Counted from the stretch's first letter, positions 1-12,113 are shown. The stretch: 64,000 nt of DNA from Achatina immaculata (GCA_009760885.1 CM019702.1:54039282-54103281), one strand, 5' to 3'. The notes: generated from the sequence alone by a model not told the origin. Numbers and translations are program-made.

Positions 1-35
1 ATATACACAGCTTACATGGAAGACGAACTTACCAA

Positions 36-48
36 TTATATATATATG

Positions 49-101
<53 letters not shown>
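36..101. repeat. (TA)n microsatellite
   Basis: Nearly pure TA dinucleotides. It lies in the intron 3' of receptor exon A on the minus strand. Confidence 0.95.
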
Positions 102-103
<2 letters not shown>

Positions 104-183
104 CATTTGCATAGCATATATGCATTTATAACTGATACGAATTATAACTGACATAATCAGATTTTTTATTAACTTCTCATTAC

Positions 184-433
184 CTAAGAGACTAACGTTG
201 ACAGTTTCCTTGAACCCTTGTCTAACGAAGCACACGATGTTGATGATGTTTGTTATAACACCAAAAACATCTATCACTTGACACAAGACACAGATGACAA
301 CCCACGTAAAAATTAAAGTCACTTCATTAAGAAAATCGGTGTTCTTGATACTATGGGCATCATAAGCGGAGTAGTTTCCTAGACTGACCATATTAACACT
401 GTCACACTGCGCCTGTAGAAGTGAAGCATCCAA
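184..433 (-). CDS. Chemosensory-receptor-like GPCR, exon 1 (locus A)
   Basis: First coding exon of a class A seven-helix receptor, read on the minus strand from ATG at 433. It gives 83 codons plus one base: an extracellular leader with an NYS glycosylation sequon, then TM1 ending in TNIINIVCFVRQGFKETVN. The exon ends at 184 just before a GT donor (183-182), in phase 1, exactly as in the other four loci of the window. The reading frame continues past the donor only as intron and (TA)n. Exons 2 and 3 must lie beyond base 1. The N-terminus is about 32 residues longer than in B, C and D and similar in length to locus P. Recognition as a molluscan chemosensory receptor is by family resemblance. 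Confidence 0.7.
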
Positions 434-483
434 GACAATTAGCAGCTAGAAACTAGAGTTAATACATCATATCACATAAACTA

Positions 484-1880
484 ACCGGTCGGTCAGTCAT
501 TTGGGTGTCACTTGCGGATCTTTGCCTCTCTAACATCTCTCCTGTAGGCCTCTCGGTTGTAAGCAAGATGGCCTGCTGCTGATGCATCCATCTTCGCCTT
601 GGTCTTCCTCTCTTTCTTTTTCTCATTATGCACCCTTCCAAGACGGTCTTCTCCAAATTACCATAACGTTTAATATGTCCAGAATATTAAATTTCCTCAG
701 TTTAATCATCTTTACTAGCCAGACTTCTTCAATATTAAGTTCTTGTAGTATGGATCTATTTGTTCTTTTTGTGTCCACGATATTTGGAGAACTCTTCTGT
801 AGCATTTACATTCAAAAGCATGTATGTGTTTCTCAGCTGTTTTGTTAAGTGTCCACGTCTCACAGGCATATGTTGCGATGGGAAAGATGCATGCCCTTAA
901 AAATCTTATTTTTGTAGTTCTGTCTGTCCCTCTCCACAGATTCTTTAGTTGTTTTACTTTCTGAAGAGCAATAGATGTCCTCCTTTTAATTTCCCTCATT
1001 GTATCTCCATTATTAGTTAGCAGTGATCCAAGATATTCAAAACTCTCCACTTCTTTTAATTTATCATCATTGATACATATTTCAGTTGTCTTTTTTGTTT
1101 TGTCAGTTATCGTCAATTTAGATTTCTTCGCATTAAGATAGAGGTTTTGCTCTCCACTGTTCTTACGGACTGACATAATTAGCTTTTCCATTCCTTTTTG
1201 TGTTGCGGACAGTAATAATGTGTCATCAGCTATATAATCTCTTGTATTCCATAACCTCCAACTGTTATGGCACCGTAATTTCCTTTGTCTATATTTTCTT
1301 CCAAAAATTCATCATTATATTTTCAGAATACAAGTTAAATAAGCAAGGCGATAATATGCACCCCTGACAGGCCCTTGTTTTGTATCAAACCAAGTTGTTG
1401 TTTCATCATTTATCCTCAATACTGCCTGTTGATCTAGATACAGCAGTAAGTATGAAATATGTTGGAAATCTCATTTTTTCCATTATTTCCTAAAGTTTCT
1501 GGTGTTGTACACAATGAAATGCCTTTGAATAGTCTACAAAAAATAACATATTAAATCATCTGCATTTCTTTATTATTGATTTTATATTGAATATATGATT
1601 TCTTGATTCTCTTCATTGTCTAAAACCAGCTTGGACCATATTGACTTCTTCTATTTTCTTACAAAGTCGCCCCATTATGATTTTTAACATAATTTTACTA
1701 GCATGACTAATCAGGGCAACAGTTTTGTAGTTTGTGCATAATTTTAGGTTACCCTTTTTTGGCAGTGGTATGAGTACAGTTCTTTTCCATTCTTTAGGCC
1801 AAATACCTGAAAGCCATATCTTTTTACATAGTGCATGATAGATGTTTGCACATTCCTTTCATCCTGCTTTAACAAGTTCC
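484..1880 (-). mobile_element. LINE-A copy, 5'-truncated RT
   Basis: Non-LTR retrotransposon of an RTE/L2-like type, 3' end at the left. On the minus strand the reverse transcriptase runs from the finger region near 1880 (VFGLKNGKELY, pseudo-frames) through an altered catalytic motif IADDTLLL near 1220 (normally YADD) to the C-terminal segment. That segment contains KEVESFEYLGSLLTNNGDT, then YACETWTLNKTAEKH, then a KRKRGRPRRRW basic block. Several frameshifts and stops make it dead. The 3' tail beyond the ORF is a short GACT/GACC repeat, whereas most other LINE-A copies here carry TGAA repeats. Confidence 0.85.
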
Positions 1881-2599
1881 AACCGGTATAGGGTATATTT
1901 AAAAATGTGTAAACACAATATATCTTCTGAGTATTTCTCATTTGTTTAAGAAAATAAAAATAAATATTACTGCGTTATGCTGTATCCAACTTTTTAAAAC
2001 AGTTGCGATCAGAGAACATGATGTATAAAAAGAACATAAACTATAGACTTTGATCCAATAGCTAGAACAAATAAATGCACATTTTCAGAAATAAAATCCG
2101 AGGCAAAAGAAAAAGATAACTAAATTTATCTGGCCATGTCTGGAGCAGATAATATTTATAGAACAAAACCACCACGTGAAAGAAAAGCAAAAAAAGACTA
2201 GACATATTTCCTAACCTCTCCCAACTTACACAATAAAAGTACGCACTAAAAGCTGATTGAAAGTGCCAGGAATTGGGCAGAAAATGTCGATACAGCATAA
2301 CGATGGGAAATTTTCACAGTACATGACTAGCCAAAGAATGAAGCGAATGTGCTAATGCTCAGTTATTACAATAAAATATGAGTTAAATAATACCTTAATG
2401 AGTTAAATATAGGCTGTTGTTGTTTGCTGTTCTGTCTTTCTGGAGCCCCGAGTTGTTCACATGCGTTGGGAGTGGGTCTTTTTGGCTGACTTAAACTCCT
2501 GAATTGGACTCCAAATAACAGCTTAATTGCATACTCCACAAGCGGCTCTGCATCTTCAGCCTGGCAAAGTATGTTACAAGAAGCCTAATCAGAGAGTGG
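1881..2599. other. No feature recognised
   Basis: AT-rich spacer. Open frames are short and low in complexity. No domain, RNA gene or repeat family recognised. Confidence 0.6.
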
Positions 2600-3562
2600 A
2601 AGATGATGTGGACTATCTACAGTTTGGTCTGAACTAGCATATTTGTCTATGAGATAGTCTGAACTAGCATACTTATCTATGAGCTTGTGTGGAGTGGCAT
2701 ACTTATCTGTGAGATGGTCTGGACTAGTATAATTGTATATGAGATGGTCTGGACTAGCAGACGTATCTATGATTTGGTCTGCACTAGCATACTAGTCCGT
2801 GAGATGGTCTGGACTAGCATTGTGTGGACTACCATACTTGTGTATGAGAATGTATGGACTAGCATATTTGTCTATGAGAGGGTATGGACTAATATACCTG
2901 TCTATGAGACAGTCTGGACTAGCATATGTGATAAATAGATGATATAGACTAGGATATTTATCTATGATATGGTGTGGACTAGCAAACTTGCCTAAAAGAT
3001 GGTCTGCACTAGCTACTTTAACTGCGATGGTCCGGACTAGCTGCTTTCTGTGAGATGGTGTGGACTAGCATACTTATATATAAGATGGTGTGGACTAGCA
3101 TACTTATATATAAGATGATGTGGCCTAGTATACCTGTCTTAGAAATGGTCTGCACTAGTATACTTGTCTGTGTTATGGTGTAGACTAGTGTACTTGTCTT
3201 TGATATGGCGTGGAATAGCATATTTCTCTATGAGATGGTCTGGACTAGTATATTTGTCTGTGAGATGGTATGGATTAGCATACTTGTCCATGAGATGATC
3301 TTACTACTATGCCTGTCTATGAGATGGTTTGGACTAGCACACTACTCTAGGAGATGATGTGGAGTAGCATACCTATCTGTGAGATGGTCTGGACTAGCAT
3401 ATGTGTATATAAGATAGTAACATATATTCATACTTGTCTATTTGATGGTCTGGAGTTGATACCTTACTATGAGATGGTGTAGACGAGCATATTATCTATG
3501 AGATGATGTGGACTAGCATCTTATGTATGAGGTGGTGTGGACTAGCATGTTTGTCAATGAAA
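2600..3562. repeat. 30-bp minisatellite, about 32 units
   Basis: Tandem array whose unit reads approximately ACTAGCATACTTGTCTATGAG plus ATGGTCTGG, 30 bases long, with many substitutions and small indels. Because 30 is divisible by three, several frames stay open for stretches (for example a VWTSI-type decapeptide repeat at 2687-2938), which explains the ORFs without a protein-coding role. Confidence 0.93.
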
Positions 3563-4274
3563 GACATCATCGTCATCGTCATAATCACTATCAAGTTTCG
3601 TTTATTTTTACTAGACGCTACGATATTTTTTACACACATACATCTCAGATGCGACAATTTTTATAAGGAAATAAACTTACTTGGATCTTGGGAAACCCAC
3701 AACTCCTTCTTAATTTTCTCTTAATGGCCTTCTGAATGTTTTTGTATCATATTTAATATTAGAAGAATGGGCCTTCTCATGATCAGATAATGATAAACAT
3801 AGTTTCTGCTAAATTTTGCTAGTCCTTTATACGTATATGACATGTACATGTACCTAAATGTATCTTTAAAAAGTGAACGAGATGTCAGATTATCTGCAAA
3901 AAGAAAAGCAAATTCAAAACAAGACAGATAAATATCAGTAATTTCGAATCAAAATTCACCACACATGAAATAATCAGGATGTTCGAACTCAAAATTCCAT
4001 TTCGATGCCATATAATTATGTGACTAAACGATGACTATTTCATTTAATTTTATGTAAACCTGAATATATAGTCGACACTTATTTTTTTATGACGTACATT
4101 TGCTGACAGCATTAAATTATTAGGAGAATCTATACGTTATATAATAGTATACTTTGTTAAATTGACAGCAATGGAAGTTTACTTCGGTTTTGGCATTATA
4201 CTTGACGTGAATTAACTAAATATTTAATACTTCACTGTACAAAATCTACACTTAACTACGGTGCTCGGTCTTAT
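3563..4274. other. No feature recognised
   Basis: AT-rich non-coding sequence between two tandem arrays. Nothing supportable was seen. Confidence 0.6.
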
Positions 4275-4592
4275 ATTCTTTTACTTCACGTCCATTCTCT
4301 TAGTTTTCTTCTATTGTTTTACTTCGTTTTTGTTCTCATCCTTCACTTCTATTCTCTTACTTCACTTCTATTCTCTTAATTTGCGTCTGTTCTTTTACTT
4401 CAGTTATATTCTCTTATTCACTTCTATTCTGTTACTTTACTTCTGTTCTCTTATTTTACTTGTATTATCTTATTTCACGTCTATTCTCTTACTTCATTTC
4501 TGTTCTCTTACTTCACTTGTGTTCTCTTACTTCATTTATGTTCTCTTACTTCAGTTATATTCTCTTACTTGACGTCTATTCTCTTACTGTAT
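4275..4592. repeat. 19-bp pyrimidine-rich tandem repeat
   Basis: Unit approximately TTCTCTTACTTCACTTCTG, clearest from 4480 to 4592 and more diverged to the left. The pyrimidine bias of one strand creates a long Leu/Phe/Tyr/Ser open frame with no recognisable protein. Confidence 0.88.
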
Positions 4593-5815
4593 TGGGCTAC
4601 TTTTTCATTTTGCTTTATTTTCCACACATAAAAAAGACAAGCTCACATAAAGTTATTGGTATGTTCCTGTTTTTATATGGCAGAGAAGCACTTTACCTGT
4701 GTGAGCACTAATGCTGTTGTTGCATCTCTATAAAATATGTTACTGTTGTGATTTAACAATTATTATAGCTAGTGGCACATTTGTTCATACTCTTTTGGAA
4801 ATAATTAATTGGCATCACCTTTTCACATCGGTTGAGTTGGTAGGAAAAGTTCATATTTAGTGTGTGGACCTCAACAATTAAATTAGGTACACGGATATAA
4901 TGATATATTCTTTTTGAAGTTCACAAGTGTCATCAAGAAAGTTTTTTTTTTATTTGAAATTTTAATATTTACATTAATGGGTGTCAATTATTCATATCTT
5001 CGCGACCCACTCATTTACCTATTCGCTGTAAAGAAAATAGCGGTCTCTCTCTATGAACTGTATAGTCAGAAGCAATTCTTTGTAATAATAATTGCTTGTA
5101 AATACGTATTTTATTTCTGACGGGAAAGTCATTTCAACCATTTATCAAGCTCCACTTTATTTTGCGCAACGGTTACTTACAGTCTGTAACAAACTGTTTT
5201 TAGAATTGAAAGGCTTTCACGTTGTCAGTAATATAAAATAATATTTAATGTGAAAAAAGAAAAAAAAAGAACATTTTTTCCGACATGTCAATCTCAGTAA
5301 CAATACAGGTTAAGGAATATTTCCGTAGATCGATATAGTAATCCTTTTTTTTTTCAGCTTATGCACGTAACATAAATCACAAACAAGAATGGGATTTATA
5401 ACGTGTCTATTTTTTTATTATCTCTTATTATTTACTGCGTTTTCTCACATTTACTGCGTAAGTAATGTTTACCGTGACAATTAATTGTTGGATATGTTTT
5501 ATAGAATTTCTTTTCAAGTCTTTTTCTTTTCAATATTCATCAGATGCTTATCTTGAGCCATATTGGAAGCCAAAATGGTTACCACTTATTTGAAATGCCT
5601 CCTCGGTCTGACCTGTGATACATTAAAATGCCGTGTTGAAACTTTTGCAATAAAATGTATTCAGACAACAATATTTCGGCCAGTTATTTTTCTTACATTC
5701 ATTTACAATAGGTTTAGGGTAGACCATTTTATGCTTCATTTTAGCTTTTTTTTTGCCTTACTTTGCTTATTAATTCCGCATGTGGAGTTATTAACACACA
5801 TTAAAATTTCGTTAT
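4593..5815. other. No gene recognised
   Basis: AT-rich spacer. The stretch near 5640-5720 resembles sequence at 8998-9060 (both contain a TAAAATGT-TTCAGACA pattern), suggesting an unrecognised dispersed repeat. No coding exon was supported. Confidence 0.5.
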
Positions 5816-6115
5816 AACGAATCTGAATAGAGTCTTTGAGCATATTCCATTGTTCATCAATCGTTTCAATCCTCTCTATAGCATTATATCTATTATGTAC
5901 TATGGCCCTATATTGTTCTTGTATTGCGTTATCTTTCCGTAACAGCTCTCTTTCTAGTTCTTTGTTTTTTAGCTGCTACCTTTAACCCTCTTTAGCTTGA
6001 TTCTCACTTTTCCTACGACTGGTATGTGATCCCTGTTGCAATATGCACTTGGTCTTGTTTTCACGGACATTAGTGAGTTCCTTGCCTCCGTTTGTGTAGC
6101 AGTCTGATAGTTTTT
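5816..6115 (-). mobile_element. LINE fragment: end of AP-endonuclease and linker
   Basis: Minus-strand reading gives, in two pseudo-frames, a C-terminal AP-endonuclease signature (DHIPVVGKVRIKLKRV, the SDH catalytic-His region) followed by a charged helical linker (ELLRKDNAIQEQYRAIVHNR). This is the section between endonuclease and RT in the same superfamily as LINE-B and LINE-C. It is an isolated internal piece. The adjoining LINE-C at 6222 is on the opposite strand. Confidence 0.65.
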
Positions 6116-6221
6116 TTTACCAGATAGGGTTGCTGGCCCTATGCTGAACCCTCATTAGTCGCCTTTTACGATCATGCGTAGTAGGGTACAGTGGTCCTAT
6201 TCTTTGCAGATCCCGGGTACC
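6116..6221. other. Possible SINE or short-element 3' region
   Basis: GC-richer than its surroundings, containing TTAGTCGCCTTTTACGATC and a following CTATTCTTTGCAGATCCCGG. Such a motif is reminiscent of tails of dispersed short elements in molluscs, but I could not assign a family and saw no clear A or B box. Confidence 0.3.
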
Positions 6222-6780
6222 ACACTAGAGCAAACCAGGCTTTTGCAATGCTGCAGACTTTATGGAAATCAAAAAAACTAAGCATAAATATGAAAATCAG
6301 GATATTTAAGAGTAATGTTCTAAGTGTACTACTCTATGGAAGTGAATGCTGGAAAATCACCAAAACCATAGAAAACAAGTTGAATTCTTTCCAGACGAAA
6401 TGTTTACGAAGAATTAGAAAAATATTTTGGCCAAACACCATAAGAAATAACATCTTATTAGCAGAAATGCAGATGAAACCACTGACAACAATTATTGAGG
6501 AAAGACGCTGGCGACGGTTGGGACATGTGCTCCGAATGACTGACAATTCACTACCAAAAATAGCACTAAGATGGACACCACAGGGGAGCAGAAGTAAGGT
6601 TAGACCAAAAGAGACATGGAGAAGAACAACAGAGAGGATGTTGAGCAATAGAGGGCTCACCTGGTCAAGAGCAGAAAAAAAGGCGAAGGACAGGCATTTG
6701 TGGAAAACCCTTGCGGAAGCCTCCTGGGGCCTGAGCACTTAAGGTTCAGAGAGAGTGAGAGAGAGAGAGAGAGAGAGAGT
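6222..6780 (+). mobile_element. LINE-C 3' end with (GA)n tail
   Basis: 5'-truncated copy beginning within the RT C-terminal region (ANQAFAMLQTLWKSKK) and open to its natural stop at 6740-6742. Recognisable blocks are SVLLYGSECWKITKTIENK, RRWRRLGHVLRMTD, and a final TLAEASWGLST. The 3' tail is a GA dinucleotide repeat (about 6746-6779), the tail type of every LINE-C copy in the window. The open frame is the C-terminal part only; the catalytic RT motifs are absent. Confidence 0.88.
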
Positions 6781-8580
6781 TCCTGATTCTATCCAGCAAA
6801 CATCTGTCGAAATCCTACCTCCAAATAAAAGTCACTCTAAACATGGGTGGATGACAGAAGAAGTTTTGCTACTAATAGATCGGAAAAGAAGTCTTAAGGA
6901 AGATACAGCTGAATATGACAAAATAAATAAAGAAATAATACACAAATGCAAAAAAGCTAAGGAGGAGTGGTTAAATACGAAATGTAGTGAAATAGAGACA
7001 CACCATCATAGAAACACAAGAGATATGTACAAACAAATAAATGAGTTAACAAAAAAAAATAAGAATGGTTGCCTGAAGTCAAATGATAAAATGGATAGGG
7101 ATGAAATAATGGCATGATGGTGCGAATACATCAGAGAACTCTATGAGTACAATAGAAGCGAAATAGATATACGAAACAATAATGAAGCGGCTCACATATT
7201 GAAAGCAGAAGTGGAAGAAGCCATCAAACACATGAAAAACAACAAAGCATCAGGACCAGATAAAATGACCAAGGACGAATTGGAAGCATTAGGAGAGCTT
7301 GACATATAAATAATTACCAGATTGTTGAATGGCATCTGTAACAGTAACTATCTTGTGCAATCAGTTTTCATTGCCCTACCAAAGAAACAAGGTGCAGTTG
7401 AAGGTGAAGACCTTCGAACCATTAGTCTTATGAGCCATGTTACCAAAATCCTGCTTCGTATTTTTATGAGAAGAGTCAGGGGCAAAATAAAACCAGAAAT
7501 TGCTGAAGAACACTGCGGCTTCGTCGAAACCAGCGTCTTGCTGCCAGTATGGATGTTTTACAATCCTCAAGTCTTTGCCGTCTATAGTGGTGTCTTCAAG
7601 CATTTTAATAATTTCATTATGTTTCACATTGTCAAATGCTTTGGTGTAATCAATGAAGACATCAACATAGATGGGAAAGTTCTGAAACTTATCAAACACG
7701 ATTATTGGCAGCAATCAGCAGCAATGAAGTTTGAGAACCAAATAGGAGCATTCCAAGATATAAAATTGGGAGTGAGACAAGAATGTGCTTTATCTCCTTA
7801 AGATATGCAGACGACACAGTCCTGATTGCTAAAAGTAAAGGGGAGATACAGGCTCTACTGGACGTCGTGGTTCGTGAAAGTAAAAATAAAGCTCTAAGCC
7901 TGAACAAAAGGAAAACTGAAGTGATGGTCATCTCAAAGAAAGAATACCACCAACATGTGTTCATCGATGGCACAAATCTGAAACAAGTTGATAGATTCAA
8001 GTACTTAGGAACGATTATCACAGCTGATGGGAAATGTCACAACGAAATAAAAAGCAGAAGTGCTCAGGCCAAGTCAGCATTCCAGAAAATGAAACACATC
8101 TTGTGCAACAGATCCATACCAATGGAAACAAGATTACGAGTACTTAAATGTTACATCGAGCCAGTTTTGTTTTATGGATGTGAAGCATGGTCTATGAATA
8201 AGAGAGTACAGTGAGAAATGGAGGTCATGGTGATGTGGTTTATAAGAAGGATGTTGAAGCTACCATGGACAGCTAAGAAAAGCAATGAAGAAGTCTTAAG
8301 AGATGCTGGAGTTATAAAGCAAATTATACCAAAGATCAGAGGCAGACAATCGAGATTTATAGGACATTTCCTGAGAAGAGGAAAATTGGAACACACTGTG
8401 GCAACTGGAAAAAGTGAAGGAAGAAAAGACAGAGGAAGACAGAGATAGAAGTTACTGGATGGGCTGTCAGTGTGGCTAGGAAGAAAGTCACCGGCGGATC
8501 TCATAATCAAGTCTAAAGACAGGGAACTGTGGAGAGAAATGATCGCCTACGCCACGCGGCACGACACTCGAATAAAATTG
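6781..8580 (+). mobile_element. LINE-D, mosaic copy with inverted internal block
   Basis: Plus-strand RTE/L2-like element. Order of pieces: linker (HGWMTEEVLLLIDRKRSLK), RT fingers (KHMKNNKASGPDKMTKDE; ALPKKQGAVEGEDLRTISL), then at 7531-7670 a block in reverse orientation that on the minus strand reads VFIDYTKAFDNVKHNEIIK. Forward sequence resumes at 7671 (LIKHDYWQQ, LGVRQECALSP), a deletion follows, then the catalytic LRYADDTVLIA at 7797, RFKYLGTIITADGKCHNEI, CEAWSMNK, and the C-terminal RQSRFIGHFLRR near 8350. The WQQ-containing stretch is present twice, once inverted and once forward, and the two versions differ. Multiple stops make it inactive. Confidence 0.82.
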
Positions 8581-8731
8581 AATAACGGATCCCCTCTATA
8601 ACGGAGTCTCGGTGTATACGGACCAGTTTAAGAGTAAAATAGTCGGATATAAGAAACTCGTGTAGATGGGAATTTTGCTTATACCGGTCTAAAAATCAGA
8701 TTCCTGTGATCGCTGACTGATGCTGGTTTAT

Positions 8732-8984
8732 TCGATTATCTCTCTCTCTCTCTCTCTCTCTCTGAACCTTAAGTGCCCAGGGCACATGTGGCTTACGCAA
8801 GGGTTTTCCACAAATGCCTGTCCTTTGCCTTTGTTTCTGCCCTTCCCCAGGTGAGCCCTTTGTTGCTCAACATCCTTTCTCTTGTTCTTCTCCATGTCTC
8901 TTTTGGTCTACCCTTACTTCTGTTCCCCTGTGGTGTCCATCTGAGTGCTATTTTTGGTAGTGAGTTGTCAGTCAGGTCGATTAT
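8732..8984 (-). mobile_element. LINE-C 3' fragment with 8-bp target duplication
   Basis: Minus-strand copy of only the last 237 bases of LINE-C (8740-8976), including the (GA)n tail, seen here as CT repeats at 8740-8762. The 8-mer TCGATTAT occurs immediately on both sides (8732-8739 and 8977-8984), so the insertion boundaries are defined directly. This is an extreme 5' truncation. Confidence 0.87.
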
Positions 8985-9927
8985 GATCTTGCATACGCAG
9001 TAAAATGTGTTCAGACACCAAGATTATAGCTGCTGATTTTCTCAAATCATTCACTTTCCAATTTCAGTACATTGTTGTGGTCTTCTTCTTCTTTTCTATT
9101 TTTTTGTTTGTTTTATTCTAGTTACCCATTCATCATGTGATGTTATTAAAACTATTTATAATACATTTCGGGGGTAGTTGGGTAAGGAAAAGTACCTCAC
9201 ATCTATAACAGGCCGTAAATGGCTGAAGAAATTTACCGTTGCCATGTTATGCAGATGTGTACTTGTAGGAAATCCTAACAGTTTCTACCTTGTATATCTT
9301 ACGTTAGAAACTCAGCACAGATATACATAGGTGATTAGAATTTCAATATGTGTGATGTAAATAAGGTTAAGACATTACCAGTCTCACAAGTCCCTCAGTC
9401 CCCTCATTCTCTCCCTTAAACCTCCTTTACCGCCTGGTTTCTTTCCTGATATTCACTTGTGTCATTGCTTACTCTTATTACTTTTCTTTTCTTCCAGTAT
9501 ATATTCTTCATAATTCTCTGACATTTACCAACTATATTAAGTGCTCCAGCACTTGCATCATATCTTTATGCTGCGACAGCGCTGTAGTTAATGAAGTTAT
9601 AAACCGCAGTTAAAGTGTACTATTAACCATGAGTGGTACAGATACATTTAATTTTTAAACTAACTAGACCAGCATAAAATTAGACACCTGAATATGCAAA
9701 ACATAACATTATGACAGCCCATATCTGCTATCATTAACTTTGTCTTATCTAGTATTTTCTTATACAAACCAGCCTAGGGGCTTCCAGCTAGGGGTACATG
9801 TTTTGTTTCTTAGTTCTTGTCAGTTATCAGTTCATGTAACTAAGCACATATTATAGTAAATTTGCCTTGTTGTTCTACACTCTACACCTCCTTCTTGCAA
9901 AAATTAACATCCTACCAGTCTGGTCTC
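8985..9927. other. No gene recognised
   Basis: Includes a short similarity to 5640-5720 at its left end. The remainder is unclassified AT-rich sequence. Confidence 0.5.
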
Positions 9928-10131
9928 ATTAAACGTCAAGATAATCTAGAGAAGACCGTCTTGGAATGGTACATAGTTCGAAAAAGAAAGAGATAAAGAC
10001 AAATGAGAAGATGACTGATAGACATCGTTGATAACCTGTAAATGATGCATCAGCAGCAGGCCATCTTGTTTACAACGAGGGGTCTACAGGAGAGTTGTTG
10101 TTCGGGAAGCAAAGTTCCGCAAGGGACATGA
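9928..10131 (+). mobile_element. LINE-A 3' fragment
   Basis: Matches the last about 200 bases of the LINE-A ORF (the HIKRHDNLEKTVLEG region through the terminal KFRKGH) at nucleotide level, with several indels. No TGAA tail is retained. Confidence 0.8.
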
Positions 10132-10949
10132 ATCTGGTCACAGACTGCTATGTTCTATTTATATACCACCTTTCTTTTCGTTTTATAGATTCTGAGAACC
10201 GTTCATATTTTAATTTCCTACGTTCTTTCTATCATCATGGGGGGGGGGGGGGTGTGTCCTTACAGACGTATAATTCATGTCCTCCCATCCCGGATCCTGT
10301 ATGCAGACTGGATCAGGCCACCCAAGTATAATACCCAAAGCATATCCGCATGCTTTTAATTTTTCCCATAATGAAAGTCAATACTGCATTCATTAAGAAG
10401 ATACAAAAAAATATTATAGCTATTTATGGCGCCAGGTTTTAGTTCGTTTTAAAGGTTTTTGATGTTCATGGTGATGTTTCCTATCTTATGACAACTAAAG
10501 TGACTTTGATATTTAGCGAAACGTTTATTACACAATAAAAAAGCATACATACACCTGATAATGTTTCATGATCAACTGTGGTATGATAAGGTGAATGATG
10601 ATGTGAGTTATTGGATTTGATATCTGAATTCTACAGTATTCTTTTTAAACTACATTGTTAAATACGGAATTTCCAGTGTCGTCATACTACTATATTTAGA
10701 TATATTTTCTATTTACATTGTCTCATTGATGTAATGATTACATACAACGCGATAATGTCAGTCAATAGCTGTCACAGCCTAGTGTATTGTGGTATAATTT
10801 TTGCTTTTGTCTTAGCAAGAACTATTGCATCTTACATCTTCTTTGTCATCTTTCTGTTTGTCTGTCTGTACGTCTGTCTGTCTGTACGTCTGTCTGCCTG
10901 TATGTCTGTCTGGCAAATCTTATAACTGTTCATCTGTAGATGTTTGTCT

Positions 10950-10983
<34 letters not shown>

Positions 10984-10985
10984 TA
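10132..10985. other. Non-coding spacer with a 14-G run
   Basis: No coding exon seen. Contains an uninterrupted run of 14 G at 10239-10252 and a TA repeat at about 10953-10990. Confidence 0.6.
10851..10913. repeat. (CTGT)n microsatellite
   Basis: Imperfect tetranucleotide repeat interrupted by ACGT and CCTG variants. Confidence 0.9.
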
Positions 10986-11829
10986 TATATTATATCTTAT
11001 ATCCTTCCCGTGCCGTTAAGCATCACATAGGGCTCGCAAAGTAGTTCGCCAATTTTTCCTGTCTTCGGCGAGTCTTTCAACTTCATCAAAGGATTTTATG
11101 CCTGTTAATTTGGCCTCTCTTCATAATGTCCTCTTCAGAGTTTCACGTTGCCTGCCTCTTTTTCTTCGGCCTGTTGTGTTCCACTTGATAGCTTGTTTTG
11201 GGATTCTCTGATCATTTCTTCTCATCAAGTGACCAACATATGTCCATCTCCTTTTCCTGATCACCCATGAGACTGGTTGTTGTTCAGTCATGTGTCTTAT
11301 CTCTGCATTGTTCTTGAGTTCATTCCACTTGATGCCGAGTATTTTCCTTAGGCATTTGTTTTCAAAAGAGTCTAATTTCTTTTGTATTTCTTTAGTTGCT
11401 TTCCAGCTTTCGCATGCATAAATGAGGGTGGATATTACATTTGAATTGAATAGTCTTAACTTGGTTTTTGTGCTTATAACTTTTGAATTCCATATATTCT
11501 CAAGATTCTTGAAGATCGATGCTGCTTTTGCAATTCTGATCCCAACTTCCTTTCTAGTGTCACCATCCTGGTCTATGTAGCTGCCAAGGTATGCAAATTG
11601 ATTGAATTCTTCAATATATATCCCTTCTATGTGTATTTTTCCATTTTGATTAATAGGAATTTTCATTATTTTTGTTTTGTCCTTGTTAATTTCATGTCCT
11701 ATTTTGCTAGCCAGTGAAGACAGGCTATCTGTTTTTCTTGCATGAAATTCACGTTATTACTGATAAGAGTTATGTCATCAGCAAAATCAAGATCGTCTAG
11801 TTGAGTTCCATGTACCCAGTCTATACTTC
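10986..11829 (-). mobile_element. LINE-B 3' portion
   Basis: Minus-strand copy truncated within the RT. The frame at 11121-11666 carries FAYLGSYIDQDGDTRKEVG, STLIYACESWKATKEI and RRWTYVGHLMRRNDQRIPK. The rest of the C-terminus is recognisable after a frameshift near 11120. The tail is a TATAAGA-type repeat that merges into TATATTA repeats on its left. The 5' boundary sits beside the opposite-strand LINE 5' fragment at 11840. Confidence 0.87.
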
Positions 11830-11839
11830 CGGTTTGACG

Positions 11840-12113
11840 TGCAAGATGGCGGACGTTTTTTTAACGCTCTCGCCGGCATGCAGAAATGAGCGGAATTCCG
11901 CTTGATCTGTTACATATCATGTACCTGGAGTTGGGCATAAGGCTAACAACCTTATCCTGGGACCTATCTAAAGGCAACTTCAGATGGGAAAAAATATATC
12001 GTTATGTAAACTCGCAGAGAAACCAACCGAGCATCAGGGATGCCAACTCCGATGAGCTCATTTGTTGGCCCCAAACATGTGACAAAGATTGGATTCTGGA
12101 ATGTGAGAACAAT
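11840..12113 (+). mobile_element. LINE 5' end: start of AP-endonuclease
   Basis: Plus-strand stretch ending in HVTKIGFWNVRTI, which matches the N-terminal strand of AP-type LINE endonucleases (the GxWNVRT block). It is preceded by about 230 bases of presumed 5' UTR and leader, and stops abruptly at a TA repeat (12113-12132). It lies head to head with the truncated LINE-B, so it could be the inverted 5' end of the same insertion. Confidence 0.6.

Noticed and set aside
29..183. Extension of receptor exon A through a Tyr-Ile repeat to a stop at 29
   Set aside because: It follows a GT donor at the family position, and the repeat is translated (TA)n intron sequence.
4261..4711. Leucine-rich hydrophobic protein
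   Set aside because: Translation of a 19-bp pyrimidine-rich repeat.
10095..10331. ORF containing a glycine run
   Set aside because: The run is the 14-G homopolymer, and the left part is the end of a LINE-A fragment.
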